Source: Bacillota bacterium (GTDB lineage: Bacteria; Bacillota_I; Bacilli_A; RF39; UBA660). From it: 64,000 nt of DNA. The position numbers were made by a program, and so were the translations under genes. Below, one piece after another: positions 50,781 through 60,303 of this stretch. The notes beneath the pieces are model-generated. The model did no database searches, was not told where the DNA came from, and saw only the letters and a program-made list of their open reading frames with translations. The stretch spans positions 1 to 64,000 of the forward strand of contig SVAO01000001.1 in the NCBI GenBank assembly GCA_015059365.1. The letters are read 5' to 3'. Positions within the stretch are counted from its first letter, which is position 1, and each line of letters starts with the position of its first letter.

Positions 50781-52625
50781 ATGAAACATAAACTTAAAAA
50801 AATATTATTTTTGATAGTTTTAACTTTAGGGTTTACGATGAATGTAAGTGCTAAAACAACTGTTGAAGAAGATGTAAGTAAATATGATGGCGATGTTTAT
50901 ATTATTGGATCATCTAAATTTGATAATGATGTAATTGTAACAGGAACTATGGCAGGTATTGCTGGTGGTAGAGAAACATTAATTCAATATTTGATATATA
51001 ATAATTATGAATATGATCCAACGGATTTAAGAATTTATTATTATTCTGAGTTAGACAGTTCATGGTCAGTATTACCGGTAACTGCTGATGAAGAATTTAG
51101 AGAGTTAACTGATGAAGAAGTAGAAGAACTTACACAAGATTTAAAAATTTATTATGTAAATGAGGAAGAAAAAACAATTGAAGTTCCTTATGAGGTTGAA
51201 CTTGAAGAAGGATATTCTCTAGAATTTTATGCTCCTGGTTTAAATAAGGATTCCGAAGTAAAACATGAAAATGGAAAATTATTAATTCCAGCCACAACGC
51301 TTTATGTTGAAATATATGCGTCAAATGGGGAAGAAGAAATTTACTTAGATTCTTTTGAACCAAGCGACTCAGGCTTTGTGAATAGTTATACTGCAGTAAG
51401 AAATGTAGAAGATTTTAATAAAGCATTAGCTTCTTCAGAAATAGAGTATATTTATTTAGAAGCAGATATTGATCTTCCAACAGCGTTAGAAATAACAAAA
51501 GAAGTAACAATTGATTTAAATGGATATAACTTAACAGTAACAGAAGACACAGCTGGGGATGGAGTATTTCACGTATTAGAAGGTGGAGACTTAACAATCG
51601 AAGGTGAAGGAACCATTGATGGAGTAGGAAAAAACAATTACAATATAGCAATTTTTGCAGAAGCCGGAAGAGTAACAATCAATGGAGGGTTATATACAAA
51701 CGTAAATACAGTTCAAAATCCAGAAGATAAAGATAACCAACACTATGATTTAATTTATGCAAAAGGAACAGCAGAAATTATAATTAATGGAGGAAGATTC
51801 GAGGGAAAAACTCCAGCTTGGTTATTAAATCAAAATGATAAAGCAAGAGAAACATCATCAATTACAGTATATGGTGGAACATTTGTAGGATTTAATCCAG
51901 CAAATAATGCAGCAGAAGGACAAGGTACAAACTTTGTAGCTGAAGGATATAAAGTAACACAAGATGGTGAAGAATATATCGTATCTGAAATTGAAGATGA
52001 AGATGTAGCAGTTGTAGATGGAGTAACATATCAAGATTTAGAAACAGCTATTCTAGCAGGAACAACAGTAAAATTGATAAATGATATTGATCTTCCAACA
52101 GCGTTAGAAATAACAAAAGAAGTAACAATTGATTTAAATGGATATAACTTAACAGTAACAGAAGACACAGCTGGGGATGGAGTATTTCACGTGTTAGAAG
52201 GTGGAGACTTAACAATCGAAGGTGAAGGAACCATTGATGGAGTAGGAAAAAACAATTACAATATAGCAATTTTTGCAGAAGCCGGAAGAGTAACAATCAA
52301 TGGAGGGTTATATACAAACGTAAATACAGTTCAAAATCCAGAAGATAAAGATAACCAACACTATGATTTAATTTATGCAAAAGGAACAGCAGAAATTATA
52401 ATTAATGGAGGAAGATTCGAGGGAAAAACTCCAGCTTGGTTATTAAATCAAAATGATAAAGCAAGAGAAACATCATCAATTACAGTATATGGTGGAACAT
52501 TTGTAGGATTTAATCCAGCAAATAATGCAGCAGAAGGACAAGGTACAAACTTTGTAGCTGAAGGATATAAAGTAGTTGAAATAGACGGTGAATATACTGT
52601 GTTAGAAGAAATAGTAGAGGAGTAA
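50781..52625 (+). CDS. secreted repeat protein (predicted beta-helix-like), signal peptide
   Basis: MKHKLKKILFLIVLTLGFTMNVSAK; two 164-aa repeats IDLPTALEITKEVTIDLNGYNLTV... Confidence 0.85.
   Translation: MKHKLKKILFLIVLTLGFTMNVSAKTTVEEDVSKYDGDVYIIGSSKFDNDVIVTGTMAGIAGGRETLIQYLIYNNYEYDPTDLRIYYYSELDSSWSVLPVTADEEFRELTDEEVEELTQDLKIYYVNEEEKTIEVPYEVELEEGYSLEFYAPGLNKDSEVKHENGKLLIPATTLYVEIYASNGEEEIYLDSFEPSDSGFVNSYTAVRNVEDFNKALASSEIEYIYLEADIDLPTALEITKEVTIDLNGYNLTVTEDTAGDGVFHVLEGGDLTIEGEGTIDGVGKNNYNIAIFAEAGRVTINGGLYTNVNTVQNPEDKDNQHYDLIYAKGTAEIIINGGRFEGKTPAWLLNQNDKARETSSITVYGGTFVGFNPANNAAEGQGTNFVAEGYKVTQDGEEYIVSEIEDEDVAVVDGVTYQDLETAILAGTTVKLINDIDLPTALEITKEVTIDLNGYNLTVTEDTAGDGVFHVLEGGDLTIEGEGTIDGVGKNNYNIAIFAEAGRVTINGGLYTNVNTVQNPEDKDNQHYDLIYAKGTAEIIINGGRFEGKTPAWLLNQNDKARETSSITVYGGTFVGFNPANNAAEGQGTNFVAEGYKVVEIDGEYTVLEEIVEE
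51465..51956 (+). repeat. 492-bp intragenic repeat, copy 1
   Basis: Matches 52083-52574 with one difference seen (A51575 vs G52193). Confidence 0.95.
52083..52574 (+). repeat. 492-bp intragenic repeat, copy 2
   Basis: Offset of 618 nt from copy 1; 126 nt unique spacer. Confidence 0.95.
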
Positions 52626-52711
52626 TCCTCTTTTATTTTTTAATAAAAATTTTAAATGACTAAAACTTTATGTTTTTAAATATACATGGTATACTTATGT
52701 TGGTGAGATTT

Positions 52712-53425
52712 ATGCAGAGGTATTTTAGTAATGAATTAAATAATAATACATTTAAATTAAATAATGATGATATATACCATATAACAAAAGTTATGAGAAT
52801 GAATGAAAATGACTTGATCGAAGTTGTTTATCAAAAATGTGTGTATTTGTGTAATTTAGACTTTTCTGGCAGTGAGGTAAGTGTTAAACTAAATAGTAAA
52901 GTGGAATCAGTTAATGATGAAAGTCAAGAAATTGTTTTAATAATTCCATTATTAAAAGAAGCAAAAATGGATTTGATTTTACAAAAAGCAACTGAACTTG
53001 GTGTTAATAAAATAATACCTGTTGTAATGGAACGTAGTATTGTTCATTTGGATAATGATAGACAGTCAAAAAAGATAGAAAGATGGACCAAAATTTGTAA
53101 GGAAGCTAGTGAACAATCAATGAGAGTTACTATACCAGTAATTACAGAAGTAAAAAGAATAACAGATTTAAAAAGTTTAGAAGGTGTAAAATTAGTGTGT
53201 AGTACGCTAGAAAAGGAAAATACTATTAAAATGTTTTTGCAATCAAATAAAAGTTATGATAAAATTAATATAGTAATTGGTCCTGAAGGAGGACTGTCTT
53301 TAAAAGAAGAAGATTATTTAAAAAGTATTGGTTTTGCCCCTGTTTCTTTAGGTAAAAGAATTATGAGAGTCGAAACTGTACCGTTATTTATATTAAGTGT
53401 GTTAAATTATGAAATTATGGAGTGA
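52712..53425 (+). CDS. rsmE: 16S rRNA m3U1498 methyltransferase RsmE
   Basis: HITKVMRMNENDLIEV; LLKEAKMDLILQKATELGVNKIIPV; VIGPEGGLSLKEED; LGKRIMRVETVPLF. Confidence 0.95.
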   Translation: MQRYFSNELNNNTFKLNNDDIYHITKVMRMNENDLIEVVYQKCVYLCNLDFSGSEVSVKLNSKVESVNDESQEIVLIIPLLKEAKMDLILQKATELGVNKIIPVVMERSIVHLDNDRQSKKIERWTKICKEASEQSMRVTIPVITEVKRITDLKSLEGVKLVCSTLEKENTIKMFLQSNKSYDKINIVIGPEGGLSLKEEDYLKSIGFAPVSLGKRIMRVETVPLFILSVLNYEIME

Positions 53426-53430
53426 TTGGC

Positions 53431-54081
53431 ATGGATTTTATTGGAAAGATTGTGAATAGTTCAACTTTTTATTATTGTTTAATTGGAATTGTATATGTTT
53501 TGTGTATAGTTTTTGTTGTAATGTTATTGGTAAAAAATAAACGTAAAAAACATATAGAACCAAAAGTTGAACAAAAAAAAGATTTAAGTTCTATTGATCT
53601 AGAATCTGTATTAGAAAAAATGCAAGAAGATTCTAGTAAAACAAAAGATGAAATTATGACTTTTGAAGAAGAACAGGAAGAAAAAGCTATAATCAGTTAT
53701 CAAGAATTATTAAATGCGGTTAAAAAAAATGTTAACTCAGTAACAGAAGTCAAAGAAACTCAAAATGACAATATAAATAAAGAAGAAATAAAATTAACCG
53801 TTGAGAGCGTTTTAGAACCTGAAGTTTTAAAACAAGATGACAAACCTAAAACTGTGTTAAAAGAAGAGTCAAAACAAACGAAATTTCAAAATAGTGAATT
53901 TATTTCTCCTATATATGGAAGAGTAAATAATGAAATGGATTATCCTACAATAAAATCATTTGATGAAAAAAATGAAGAAGATTTAGAAAAAACAATAGTT
54001 ATGCCTAAGGTTAATTCTAAATATGATGATAATGATGAATTTTTAAAGTTATTAAAAGAATTTAGAAATAATTTAGAATAA
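53431..54081 (+). CDS. hypothetical membrane-anchored charged protein
   Basis: N-terminal TM then Glu/Lys-rich region. Confidence 0.65.
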   Translation: MDFIGKIVNSSTFYYCLIGIVYVLCIVFVVMLLVKNKRKKHIEPKVEQKKDLSSIDLESVLEKMQEDSSKTKDEIMTFEEEQEEKAIISYQELLNAVKKNVNSVTEVKETQNDNINKEEIKLTVESVLEPEVLKQDDKPKTVLKEESKQTKFQNSEFISPIYGRVNNEMDYPTIKSFDEKNEEDLEKTIVMPKVNSKYDDNDEFLKLLKEFRNNLE

Positions 54082-54122
54082 GCAAAAAGCTTATTTTTTT
54101 AAAAAATGGGGGGTTATTTAAG

Positions 54123-55415
54123 ATGTGTTTTTATATTTATACATTGGGATGTAAAGTCAATACCTATGAAAGTAATGTTATTAGTGAATTATTAGAACGC
54201 GATTATCGCAAAGTTGATAACCCTAAAGAAGCAGATTTTATCATAATTAATACTTGCACTGTTACTAATACTGCTGATAATAAATCTTTAAAAATGATTA
54301 GGCAGGCACATAGATTAAATGAAAAAGCAAAAATTATAGTGTGTGGTTGTATGTCTCAACATTCGTCAGAACGCATTATCGATTTAGATAATGTAATAAT
54401 TATTATTGGAAATAAAAATAAAAGTAGAATACCACAATATATTGATGAATATATGAAAACAAAAAAACAAATAGTTGATATATATGATTTAACTGATGTT
54501 CCATTTGAAGAAATGAAGTTAAATAATTTTAATAAAACTAGGGCTTTTGTTAAAATTCAGGACGGCTGTAATAATTTTTGCTCTTATTGTATTATTCCTT
54601 ATACTAGAGGTAATGTAAGAAGTAAAAAACCAGAAGAGATTCTAGAGGAAATTGATACGTTAGTTAATAATGGCCATGAAGAGATAGTTTTAACTGGAAT
54701 TCATACTGGACATTATGGTTCAGAATTTGACAATTATAATTTCAAAGATTTGTTAATTGATATTTTAAAAATAAATAAATTAAAGAGATTACGTATTTCA
54801 TCAATTGAAATTACTGAAATAACCGATGAAATATTAGATATAATTAAAAATAATAATGTATTAGTTGATCATATGCATATACCATTACAATCCGGTTGCG
54901 ATTCGGTACTAAAAAATATGAATCGTAAATATGATACAAAGTATTTTGTTGATAAAATAAGTAATTTACGTGATGTGAGACCAAATATTTCTGTAACTAC
55001 TGATGTTATTGTGGGATTTCCTGGTGAGACAGAAGATAATTTTAAAGAAACTGTTGAAACGATAAAAAAAATTAATTTTAGTAAAATACACGTATTTCCA
55101 TATTCACGACGTAGCGGGACTAAAGCAGATTTGATGGATAATCAAATTTCTGAAGAAATAAAAAAAGAAAGAACAAGAGTTTTGTTGGATTTATCTAAAG
55201 AGTTAGAAAAAGGTTATATGAATAGATTTATAGGATATGATTTAGAATTTATTCCAGAGATAGAAAAAGAAGGATATTTATATGGTCATACTGGAAATTA
55301 TTTATATATTAAGATTAAGGGATGCAAAGAATTATTGCAGAAGTCATTGAAGGTAAAAATAAATATGGTTGATTATCCATATTGTATTGGAGAGATTATA
55401 GAGGAGGAAAAATAA
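54123..55415 (+). CDS. mtaB: tRNA (t6A37) methylthiotransferase MtaB
   Basis: YTLGCKVNTYESN; IINTCTVTNTADNKS; QDGCNNFCSYCIIPYTRG. Confidence 0.95.
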   Translation: MCFYIYTLGCKVNTYESNVISELLERDYRKVDNPKEADFIIINTCTVTNTADNKSLKMIRQAHRLNEKAKIIVCGCMSQHSSERIIDLDNVIIIIGNKNKSRIPQYIDEYMKTKKQIVDIYDLTDVPFEEMKLNNFNKTRAFVKIQDGCNNFCSYCIIPYTRGNVRSKKPEEILEEIDTLVNNGHEEIVLTGIHTGHYGSEFDNYNFKDLLIDILKINKLKRLRISSIEITEITDEILDIIKNNNVLVDHMHIPLQSGCDSVLKNMNRKYDTKYFVDKISNLRDVRPNISVTTDVIVGFPGETEDNFKETVETIKKINFSKIHVFPYSRRSGTKADLMDNQISEEIKKERTRVLLDLSKELEKGYMNRFIGYDLEFIPEIEKEGYLYGHTGNYLYIKIKGCKELLQKSLKVKINMVDYPYCIGEIIEEEK

Positions 55416-55416
55416 A

Positions 55417-55635
55417 ATGAATATTGAATTAAGAGATGTATTAACAATTGAAGGAAAAGAATATGTAGTAAGTTGTAAGATGATTCACGAAGGAGAAAAA
55501 TATATTTATTTAGTTAATATGGAAGATAATACAGATGTTAGATTTTGCTTATATAAAGATGGTAGAATTTTTGAGACATTTGATCAAGAAACTGTGGATG
55601 CTTTATTAATACAAATAGCTCAAAATGTCCAATAA
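55417..55635 (+). CDS. small hypothetical protein (DUF1292-like pattern)
   Basis: VLTIEGKEYVVSCKMIHEGEKYIYLVNMED. Confidence 0.6.
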   Translation: MNIELRDVLTIEGKEYVVSCKMIHEGEKYIYLVNMEDNTDVRFCLYKDGRIFETFDQETVDALLIQIAQNVQ

Positions 55636-55644
55636 TATAAAAAT

Positions 55645-55735
55645 TTGACAAAATGAAAAAAAGTGATATAATACTTACCAACAACGAGGGAATTAGCAAA
55701 AAAACATGGATTTGACAAAGTCAAAAAAATATGTT
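55645..55735 (+). promoter_or_regulatory. tandem promoters, second with palindrome over the -35
   Basis: TTGACA-16-TATAAT (55645-55672); TTTGACAAAGTCAAA palindrome (55711-55725) with TTGACA-17-TAGTAT. Confidence 0.6.
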
Positions 55736-55770
55736 AGTATATACGCCATAAACAAAAAGGGGGAAAAATT

Positions 55771-56199
55771 ATGGAAAAAACAACAAAAACAACAAAAACA
55801 ACAAAAATTACATCAGAAACAAAATTAGGAGATTTAAAGGAACTTATCGTTACAAAAAAACAATCATATCAAGATATTGCTGATGCAGCAAAAAAAGCAA
55901 ACGTTAATAAAACTTTCGTAACAGGAGTTTCATTAGCTGCTGCAGTAGTAGGAATTGCTGGAGTTATCACTCCAATAGGTGCATTTGGATTTGCCGCATC
56001 TTTAGTTGCAGGTGGATTAGGTACATATGGTTCAATTATGAATGTTCCAAAATATGCAAAGAATTTGTTTATTAGATGTAAGAGTAAATTGGCTCAAAGA
56101 AAATATAATAAATGGATTAAAGAAATTGATTCTTTAACAGAGTCAAAAGAAAAAACAAAAAAAGAAGATAAGAAAAAAACAAAGAAAAAAACAAAATAA
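55771..56199 (+). CDS. hypothetical Lys/Thr-rich protein with Gly/Ala-rich hydrophobic hairpin
   Basis: gggggaaaa RBS; KTTKTTKTTKIT...AAAVVGIAGVITPIGAFGFAASLVAGGLG...KKTKKKTK. Confidence 0.7.
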   Translation: MEKTTKTTKTTKITSETKLGDLKELIVTKKQSYQDIADAAKKANVNKTFVTGVSLAAAVVGIAGVITPIGAFGFAASLVAGGLGTYGSIMNVPKYAKNLFIRCKSKLAQRKYNKWIKEIDSLTESKEKTKKEDKKKTKKKTK

Positions 56200-56270
56200 G
56201 ATAGTTGATTAACTATCTTTTTTTGTTAACATTTGCTAGTGTTAGGCATAAATTATAGTAGGTGGTTAAC

Positions 56271-56636
56271 ATGGATAAAAAAGAGGAATTTAAATTATTT
56301 GTTAAGCAAAATCCAAAACTATTAAAATATATTAGAAATGGTGAAATGACTTGGCAGAAATTTTATGAAATATATGATATGTATGGACAAGAAGAAGAAG
56401 CTTGGAAAGAATTTTTAAGTGTTGGAGCTACCGCGACAGCAGCAGCTACCTCAACATTTTCTTTTAACGATATGATTAATTGGCTTAAAACTATTAATTT
56501 TGATAGTGTACAAACAGGAATAGGAAATTTACAAAGAGTGATTGGGATGGTTCAAGATTTAACTAATAAAGATACAAAGGAAATAAAAAAAGAAGAATAT
56601 AAACCGCGTCCTTTGTATAAACACTTTGATGATTGA
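56271..56636 (+). CDS. ylbD: YlbD-like (putative coat) protein
   Basis: FKLFVKQNPKLLKYIRNGEMTWQKFYEIYDMYGQEEEAW; upstream of ylbE and rsmD. Confidence 0.75.
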   Translation: MDKKEEFKLFVKQNPKLLKYIRNGEMTWQKFYEIYDMYGQEEEAWKEFLSVGATATAAATSTFSFNDMINWLKTINFDSVQTGIGNLQRVIGMVQDLTNKDTKEIKKEEYKPRPLYKHFDD

Positions 56637-56857
56637 TGAGTTTAGAAATACAATTTAAAATAAAAAACAATCCTAATTATTTAAGATATTTAAGAGAAAA
56701 TTCATATTGGTATAAAGAATTAAATAGAAATCCAGCTTCGTTTGCTTTGTTTGAAGAAAAAATGCGTGAGGATTATCATTTAAGGCCGGTTGATCGTTTT
56801 AGTAGAATCATAGATTCTATAGATATGTTACAAACAGTGCTTTCCTCTTTAAAATAG
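56636..56857 (+). CDS. ylbE: YlbE-like protein
   Basis: IKNNPNYLRYLRENSYWYKELNRNPASFALFEEKMREDY. Confidence 0.8.
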   Translation: MSLEIQFKIKNNPNYLRYLRENSYWYKELNRNPASFALFEEKMREDYHLRPVDRFSRIIDSIDMLQTVLSSLK

Positions 56858-56884
56858 ATGTGTTAAAATATTGTTGGTGGTAAT

Positions 56885-57418
56885 ATGAGAGTTATAAGTG
56901 GCAAATATAAAGGACTTGAAATAAAGGGTTATGATATTACAGGAACTAGACCAACAATGGATAGGGTAAAAGAGTCTTTATTTGCAAGTATTCAGCGGAA
57001 TGTAAAAAATAGTGTTTGCTTAGATTTATTTTCTGGAAGTGGCTCACTGGGAATAGAAGCATTAAGTATGGGAGCAAGTTCTTGTTATTTTGTTGATAAT
57101 AATCCAATAGTTATTAAAACCTTGAAAGATAATTTAAAAAAGTTAAATATAAAAGAAGAATATCATTTATTATCTAATGATTATAAAATTATTTTAAAAG
57201 ATTTAAGTGGTAAAATTAAATTTGATTTGATTTTTTTAGATCCTCCATATCATTTAAATTTTATGAATGATTCAATAAAAAGAATTATGGATTATGATTT
57301 ATTGAATGATGGTGGATTGCTAATATGTGAGTATGAAGAAGGTATTATTGAATGCAACTTAACTCTTATAAAAAGTAAAAAATACGGTAGTAAAAATATA
57401 AGTATTTATCAAAAATGA
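56885..57418 (+). CDS. rsmD: 16S rRNA m2G966 methyltransferase RsmD
   Basis: RVISGKYKG; RPTMDRVKESLFASI; LDLFSGSGSLGIEALSMGA; IFLDPPYH. Confidence 0.95.
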   Translation: MRVISGKYKGLEIKGYDITGTRPTMDRVKESLFASIQRNVKNSVCLDLFSGSGSLGIEALSMGASSCYFVDNNPIVIKTLKDNLKKLNIKEEYHLLSNDYKIILKDLSGKIKFDLIFLDPPYHLNFMNDSIKRIMDYDLLNDGGLLICEYEEGIIECNLTLIKSKKYGSKNISIYQK

Positions 57419-57496
57419 AATTTTTTTCATTTTTTTTGTTTGCAAAAAAGGATATTGAAAATACATGAGATATGTTAATAGTGAGGAGGGGAGATA

Positions 57497-59566
57497 ATGA
57501 GTAGATATCCTTTTATAAAACAAAATGGATTAAAAGATTGTGGTGCTACTTGTCTAGCTATGATTATTAAATATTATAATGGATATGTAGGATTTGAAAA
57601 ATTAAGATTGCTCACAAAAACTACTAAGTATGGAGTTAATGCTTATAATTTGTGTGAAGGAGCGAAAGAAGTTGGATTTGAAGCTTATGGGTTAAAATGC
57701 ACTTTAGAAAATATTGTTTCTGATGAAATTGTATTTCCTTGTATTGCTCACGTAAAAATCAATAACTATCAACATTATATAGTTATTTATAAAATAAATT
57801 ATAAGAAAAAACAAATTGTTATTGCAGATCCTGCGGTAGGTTTGAAAAAAATTGGTTTTGCTGAATTCGAAAGTATTTGGGATGGGGTAATAATCAATTT
57901 ATTTCCTAATAGAAAAATACCCATAGAAAGAAAGAATACATCTTTCCAACTTTTCTTAAACATTATTAAATGTTATCCTAAATTATTATTAAATATATTC
58001 CTTTATTCAATAATGACCATAATCTTTTCTTGTATAACATCATTTTATTTTAAGACCCTTATAGATAATTTAAATACCTCAAAAAACTATTTATTATTCA
58101 TTTTTATTATATTTTTAATAATTAATCTTTTTAAACAAATAAACTCCTTTTTACGAAACAAACTAATAATTGAATTTAATAAAAAGATAGACATGATGTT
58201 ATCTAAAAATATTTATGATAAAATTATCGACCTCCCTTACCAATATTATCGTAACCGTACTACTGGAGAGATGGTATCTCGTTTTAATGATTTGAGTTTA
58301 GTAAAAGATATGATTAGTAAAACATTATTCACTATATTAATTGATGTACCACTTTTAATTATTAGTTTTATTCTCTTATTTATGATTGATATACATCTTA
58401 GTTTTATTTTATTATTTTTAACCTTACTTTATAGTTTAATAGTATTACTGTTTCAGCCATATATAGATAATTATATTGAGAAAATTCAACAAGAAAAATC
58501 ATATAGTTCTTCATTAATGGTAGAATCCATTAGTGGTTTTGAAACGGTAAAAAATTTAAGTGCTGGACATCATTTCAAAACGTTATTTAAAGAAAAATAT
58601 TATAAATTAGTTACTATGATTAACTCTTTTGATAAAGCGTTAAATATCAAACAACTGTTTAATGAATTTATTTTTGAAATAGGAATATTAGTTATCTTAT
58701 TTATTGGAGTTTTAAAAATAGTAGATAATCAATTAACCATAAGTAGTTTAATTATGTTTTATACATTAATAAATTACTATGTTGATTCAGTTAAAAATTT
58801 ATTTAATTTTGATATTAGTTATAGACAGTCTAGGATTTCTTTGAAAAGAATTTTAGAATTATTTTTTGATTATCAGGATAACGGTATAGTTAGGATTTTA
58901 AAGGATGGGGTTATTGATTACCACAATTTGTCTTTTTCATATAATAATACATCTTTAGTTTTAAAAAACATTAATTTAGTTATAAACCAAGGGGAAAAAG
59001 TATTAATTACTGGTAGTAGTGGTAGCGGAAAAAGTACATTGCTAAAATTATTAATGAGATACTATTCAATAAATAATAATCAGATATTTATTGACGATAT
59101 TGATTTAAACTTTTATAAAGAGGATGTGCTTAGAAAAAATATTATATATATATCACAGAATGAAATCTTATTTTCTGATAGTATCATTAACAATTTATTA
59201 TTAGGAAAGGAAGAAGATATTAGCGGAGTTATCGAATTATGTGAAATAAATCAAATTTTAAATAAAAGAAATTTAAATTTTAATTATATAGTAGAGGAAA
59301 ATGGATTTAATTTTTCAGGAGGAGAAAAACAAAGAATCATGTTGGCTAGGGCATTATTAAAAAATTTTAAAATTTTATTAATCGACGAAGGTCTTAGTCA
59401 AATGGATGTTAATTTAGAAAGACGAATTTTAAAAAAACTATTTAATAAGTATAAAAATGAGACCATTATTGTAGTATCCCACAGAATGGATAATGCTGAT
59501 TTATATAGTCGTAATATTCAAATGGAGAAAGGAAGAATAATTAAAGATGTTTGTAAAACAAAATAA
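57497..59566 (+). CDS. peptidase-containing ABC transporter (C39 peptidase-TMD-NBD), bacteriocin/GG-peptide exporter
   Basis: KQNGLKDCGATCLAMIIKYY; HYIVIYKI..IADPAVG; GSSGSGKSTLLKLLMRYY; FSGGEKQRIMLARALL..LLIDEG. Confidence 0.93.
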   Translation: MSRYPFIKQNGLKDCGATCLAMIIKYYNGYVGFEKLRLLTKTTKYGVNAYNLCEGAKEVGFEAYGLKCTLENIVSDEIVFPCIAHVKINNYQHYIVIYKINYKKKQIVIADPAVGLKKIGFAEFESIWDGVIINLFPNRKIPIERKNTSFQLFLNIIKCYPKLLLNIFLYSIMTIIFSCITSFYFKTLIDNLNTSKNYLLFIFIIFLIINLFKQINSFLRNKLIIEFNKKIDMMLSKNIYDKIIDLPYQYYRNRTTGEMVSRFNDLSLVKDMISKTLFTILIDVPLLIISFILLFMIDIHLSFILLFLTLLYSLIVLLFQPYIDNYIEKIQQEKSYSSSLMVESISGFETVKNLSAGHHFKTLFKEKYYKLVTMINSFDKALNIKQLFNEFIFEIGILVILFIGVLKIVDNQLTISSLIMFYTLINYYVDSVKNLFNFDISYRQSRISLKRILELFFDYQDNGIVRILKDGVIDYHNLSFSYNNTSLVLKNINLVINQGEKVLITGSSGSGKSTLLKLLMRYYSINNNQIFIDDIDLNFYKEDVLRKNIIYISQNEILFSDSIINNLLLGKEEDISGVIELCEINQILNKRNLNFNYIVEENGFNFSGGEKQRIMLARALLKNFKILLIDEGLSQMDVNLERRILKKLFNKYKNETIIVVSHRMDNADLYSRNIQMEKGRIIKDVCKTK

Positions 59567-59984
59567 TTATGAAGAATTGATTTTTAGAAAAGAGCCTAGA
59601 TATTTCTTTGTTTGGATGGTATTTATGATTGTTGGAATGGCTATATTAATATTTATAAGTTTTTTTTATAAATTTAATAAATTTTACGAAATAAATGGCT
59701 TAGTCATAAATAAGGGAAGTGATAATTATGTTCAGATATTGGTTGAAAACGATAAGTTGGATATTGTCAAAAATGATAATTTAATTTTTGATAAAAAAGA
59801 AATAAAATTCAAATATGAAATAAATTCTTATTTTTATAGTGATTCTGGCAAGATTTATCGCGAAATAAAACTGTTTTTTGAAAATGATTTATATGATGGA
59901 CAACTTGTTAATTTTGTTTTTAAATCGGCTGAAACTACTTTAATGAATGAATTAAAAATTGGAATACAGAAAGGACTGATGTAA
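59547..59984 (+). CDS. small single-TM accessory protein (minimal HlyD-like?) of bacteriocin locus
   Basis: Overlaps exporter 3' end; one TM then beta-rich domain; 145 aa. Confidence 0.7.
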   Translation: MFVKQNNYEELIFRKEPRYFFVWMVFMIVGMAILIFISFFYKFNKFYEINGLVINKGSDNYVQILVENDKLDIVKNDNLIFDKKEIKFKYEINSYFYSDSGKIYREIKLFFENDLYDGQLVNFVFKSAETTLMNELKIGIQKGLM

Positions 59985-60124
59985 TGAAAAAAATGAAAAA
60001 AACCGAGATGTTAAAAGTAAATGGTGGTGGTATAAGTATTGGTTTTGGCCTTTTGATTGGGGCAGGAGTGGTTTTTATTATAGGATTAATTGATGGTTTT
60101 GTAAGGCCGCTTAAGTGTAATTAA
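59984..60124 (+). CDS. double-glycine-leader peptide A (bacteriocin-like, 46 aa), not in ORF track
   Basis: MKKMKKTEMLKVNGG/GISIGFGLLIGAGVVFIIGLIDGFVRPLKCN; TAATG-coupled to upstream ORF; alternative start 59993. Confidence 0.8.
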   Translation: MKKMKKTEMLKVNGGGISIGFGLLIGAGVVFIIGLIDGFVRPLKCN

Positions 60125-60135
60125 GGAGGAAATAT

Positions 60136-60303
60136 ATGAAGAAATTAACTAATAAAGAAATGACAGAATTATATGGAGGAGCAATTACAGGAGCGTTTCT
60201 AAGTTCAATAATTAAAGGAATTAATATAATTTTAGAATTGGGTAGAAGTTTGGGAAGTGCAATTAGAAGAGGTAGTGGTGGCAAATTATGCTCCATATCT
60301 TAA
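60136..60303 (+). CDS. double-glycine-leader peptide B (bacteriocin-like, 55 aa), not in ORF track
   Basis: aaggagg RBS; MKKLTNKEMTELYGG/AITGAFLSSIIKGINIILELGRSLGSAIRRGSGGKLCSIS. Confidence 0.85.
   Translation: MKKLTNKEMTELYGGAITGAFLSSIIKGINIILELGRSLGSAIRRGSGGKLCSIS

Noticed and set aside
51415-52296. Leu/His-rich antisense ORFs (87 and 82 aa, near identical)
   Set aside because: Mirror of the duplicated sense repeat; identity is explained by the 492-bp duplication
55786-55808. acaaaaaca triplet repeat coding KTTKTTKTT
   Set aside because: Low-complexity coding repeat of 9-nt units; would be in frame on slippage, so not a phase-variation switch by itself
60111-60296. 61-aa - strand ORF over peptide B
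   Set aside because: Opposite strand of a well-supported GG-leader peptide with consensus RBS
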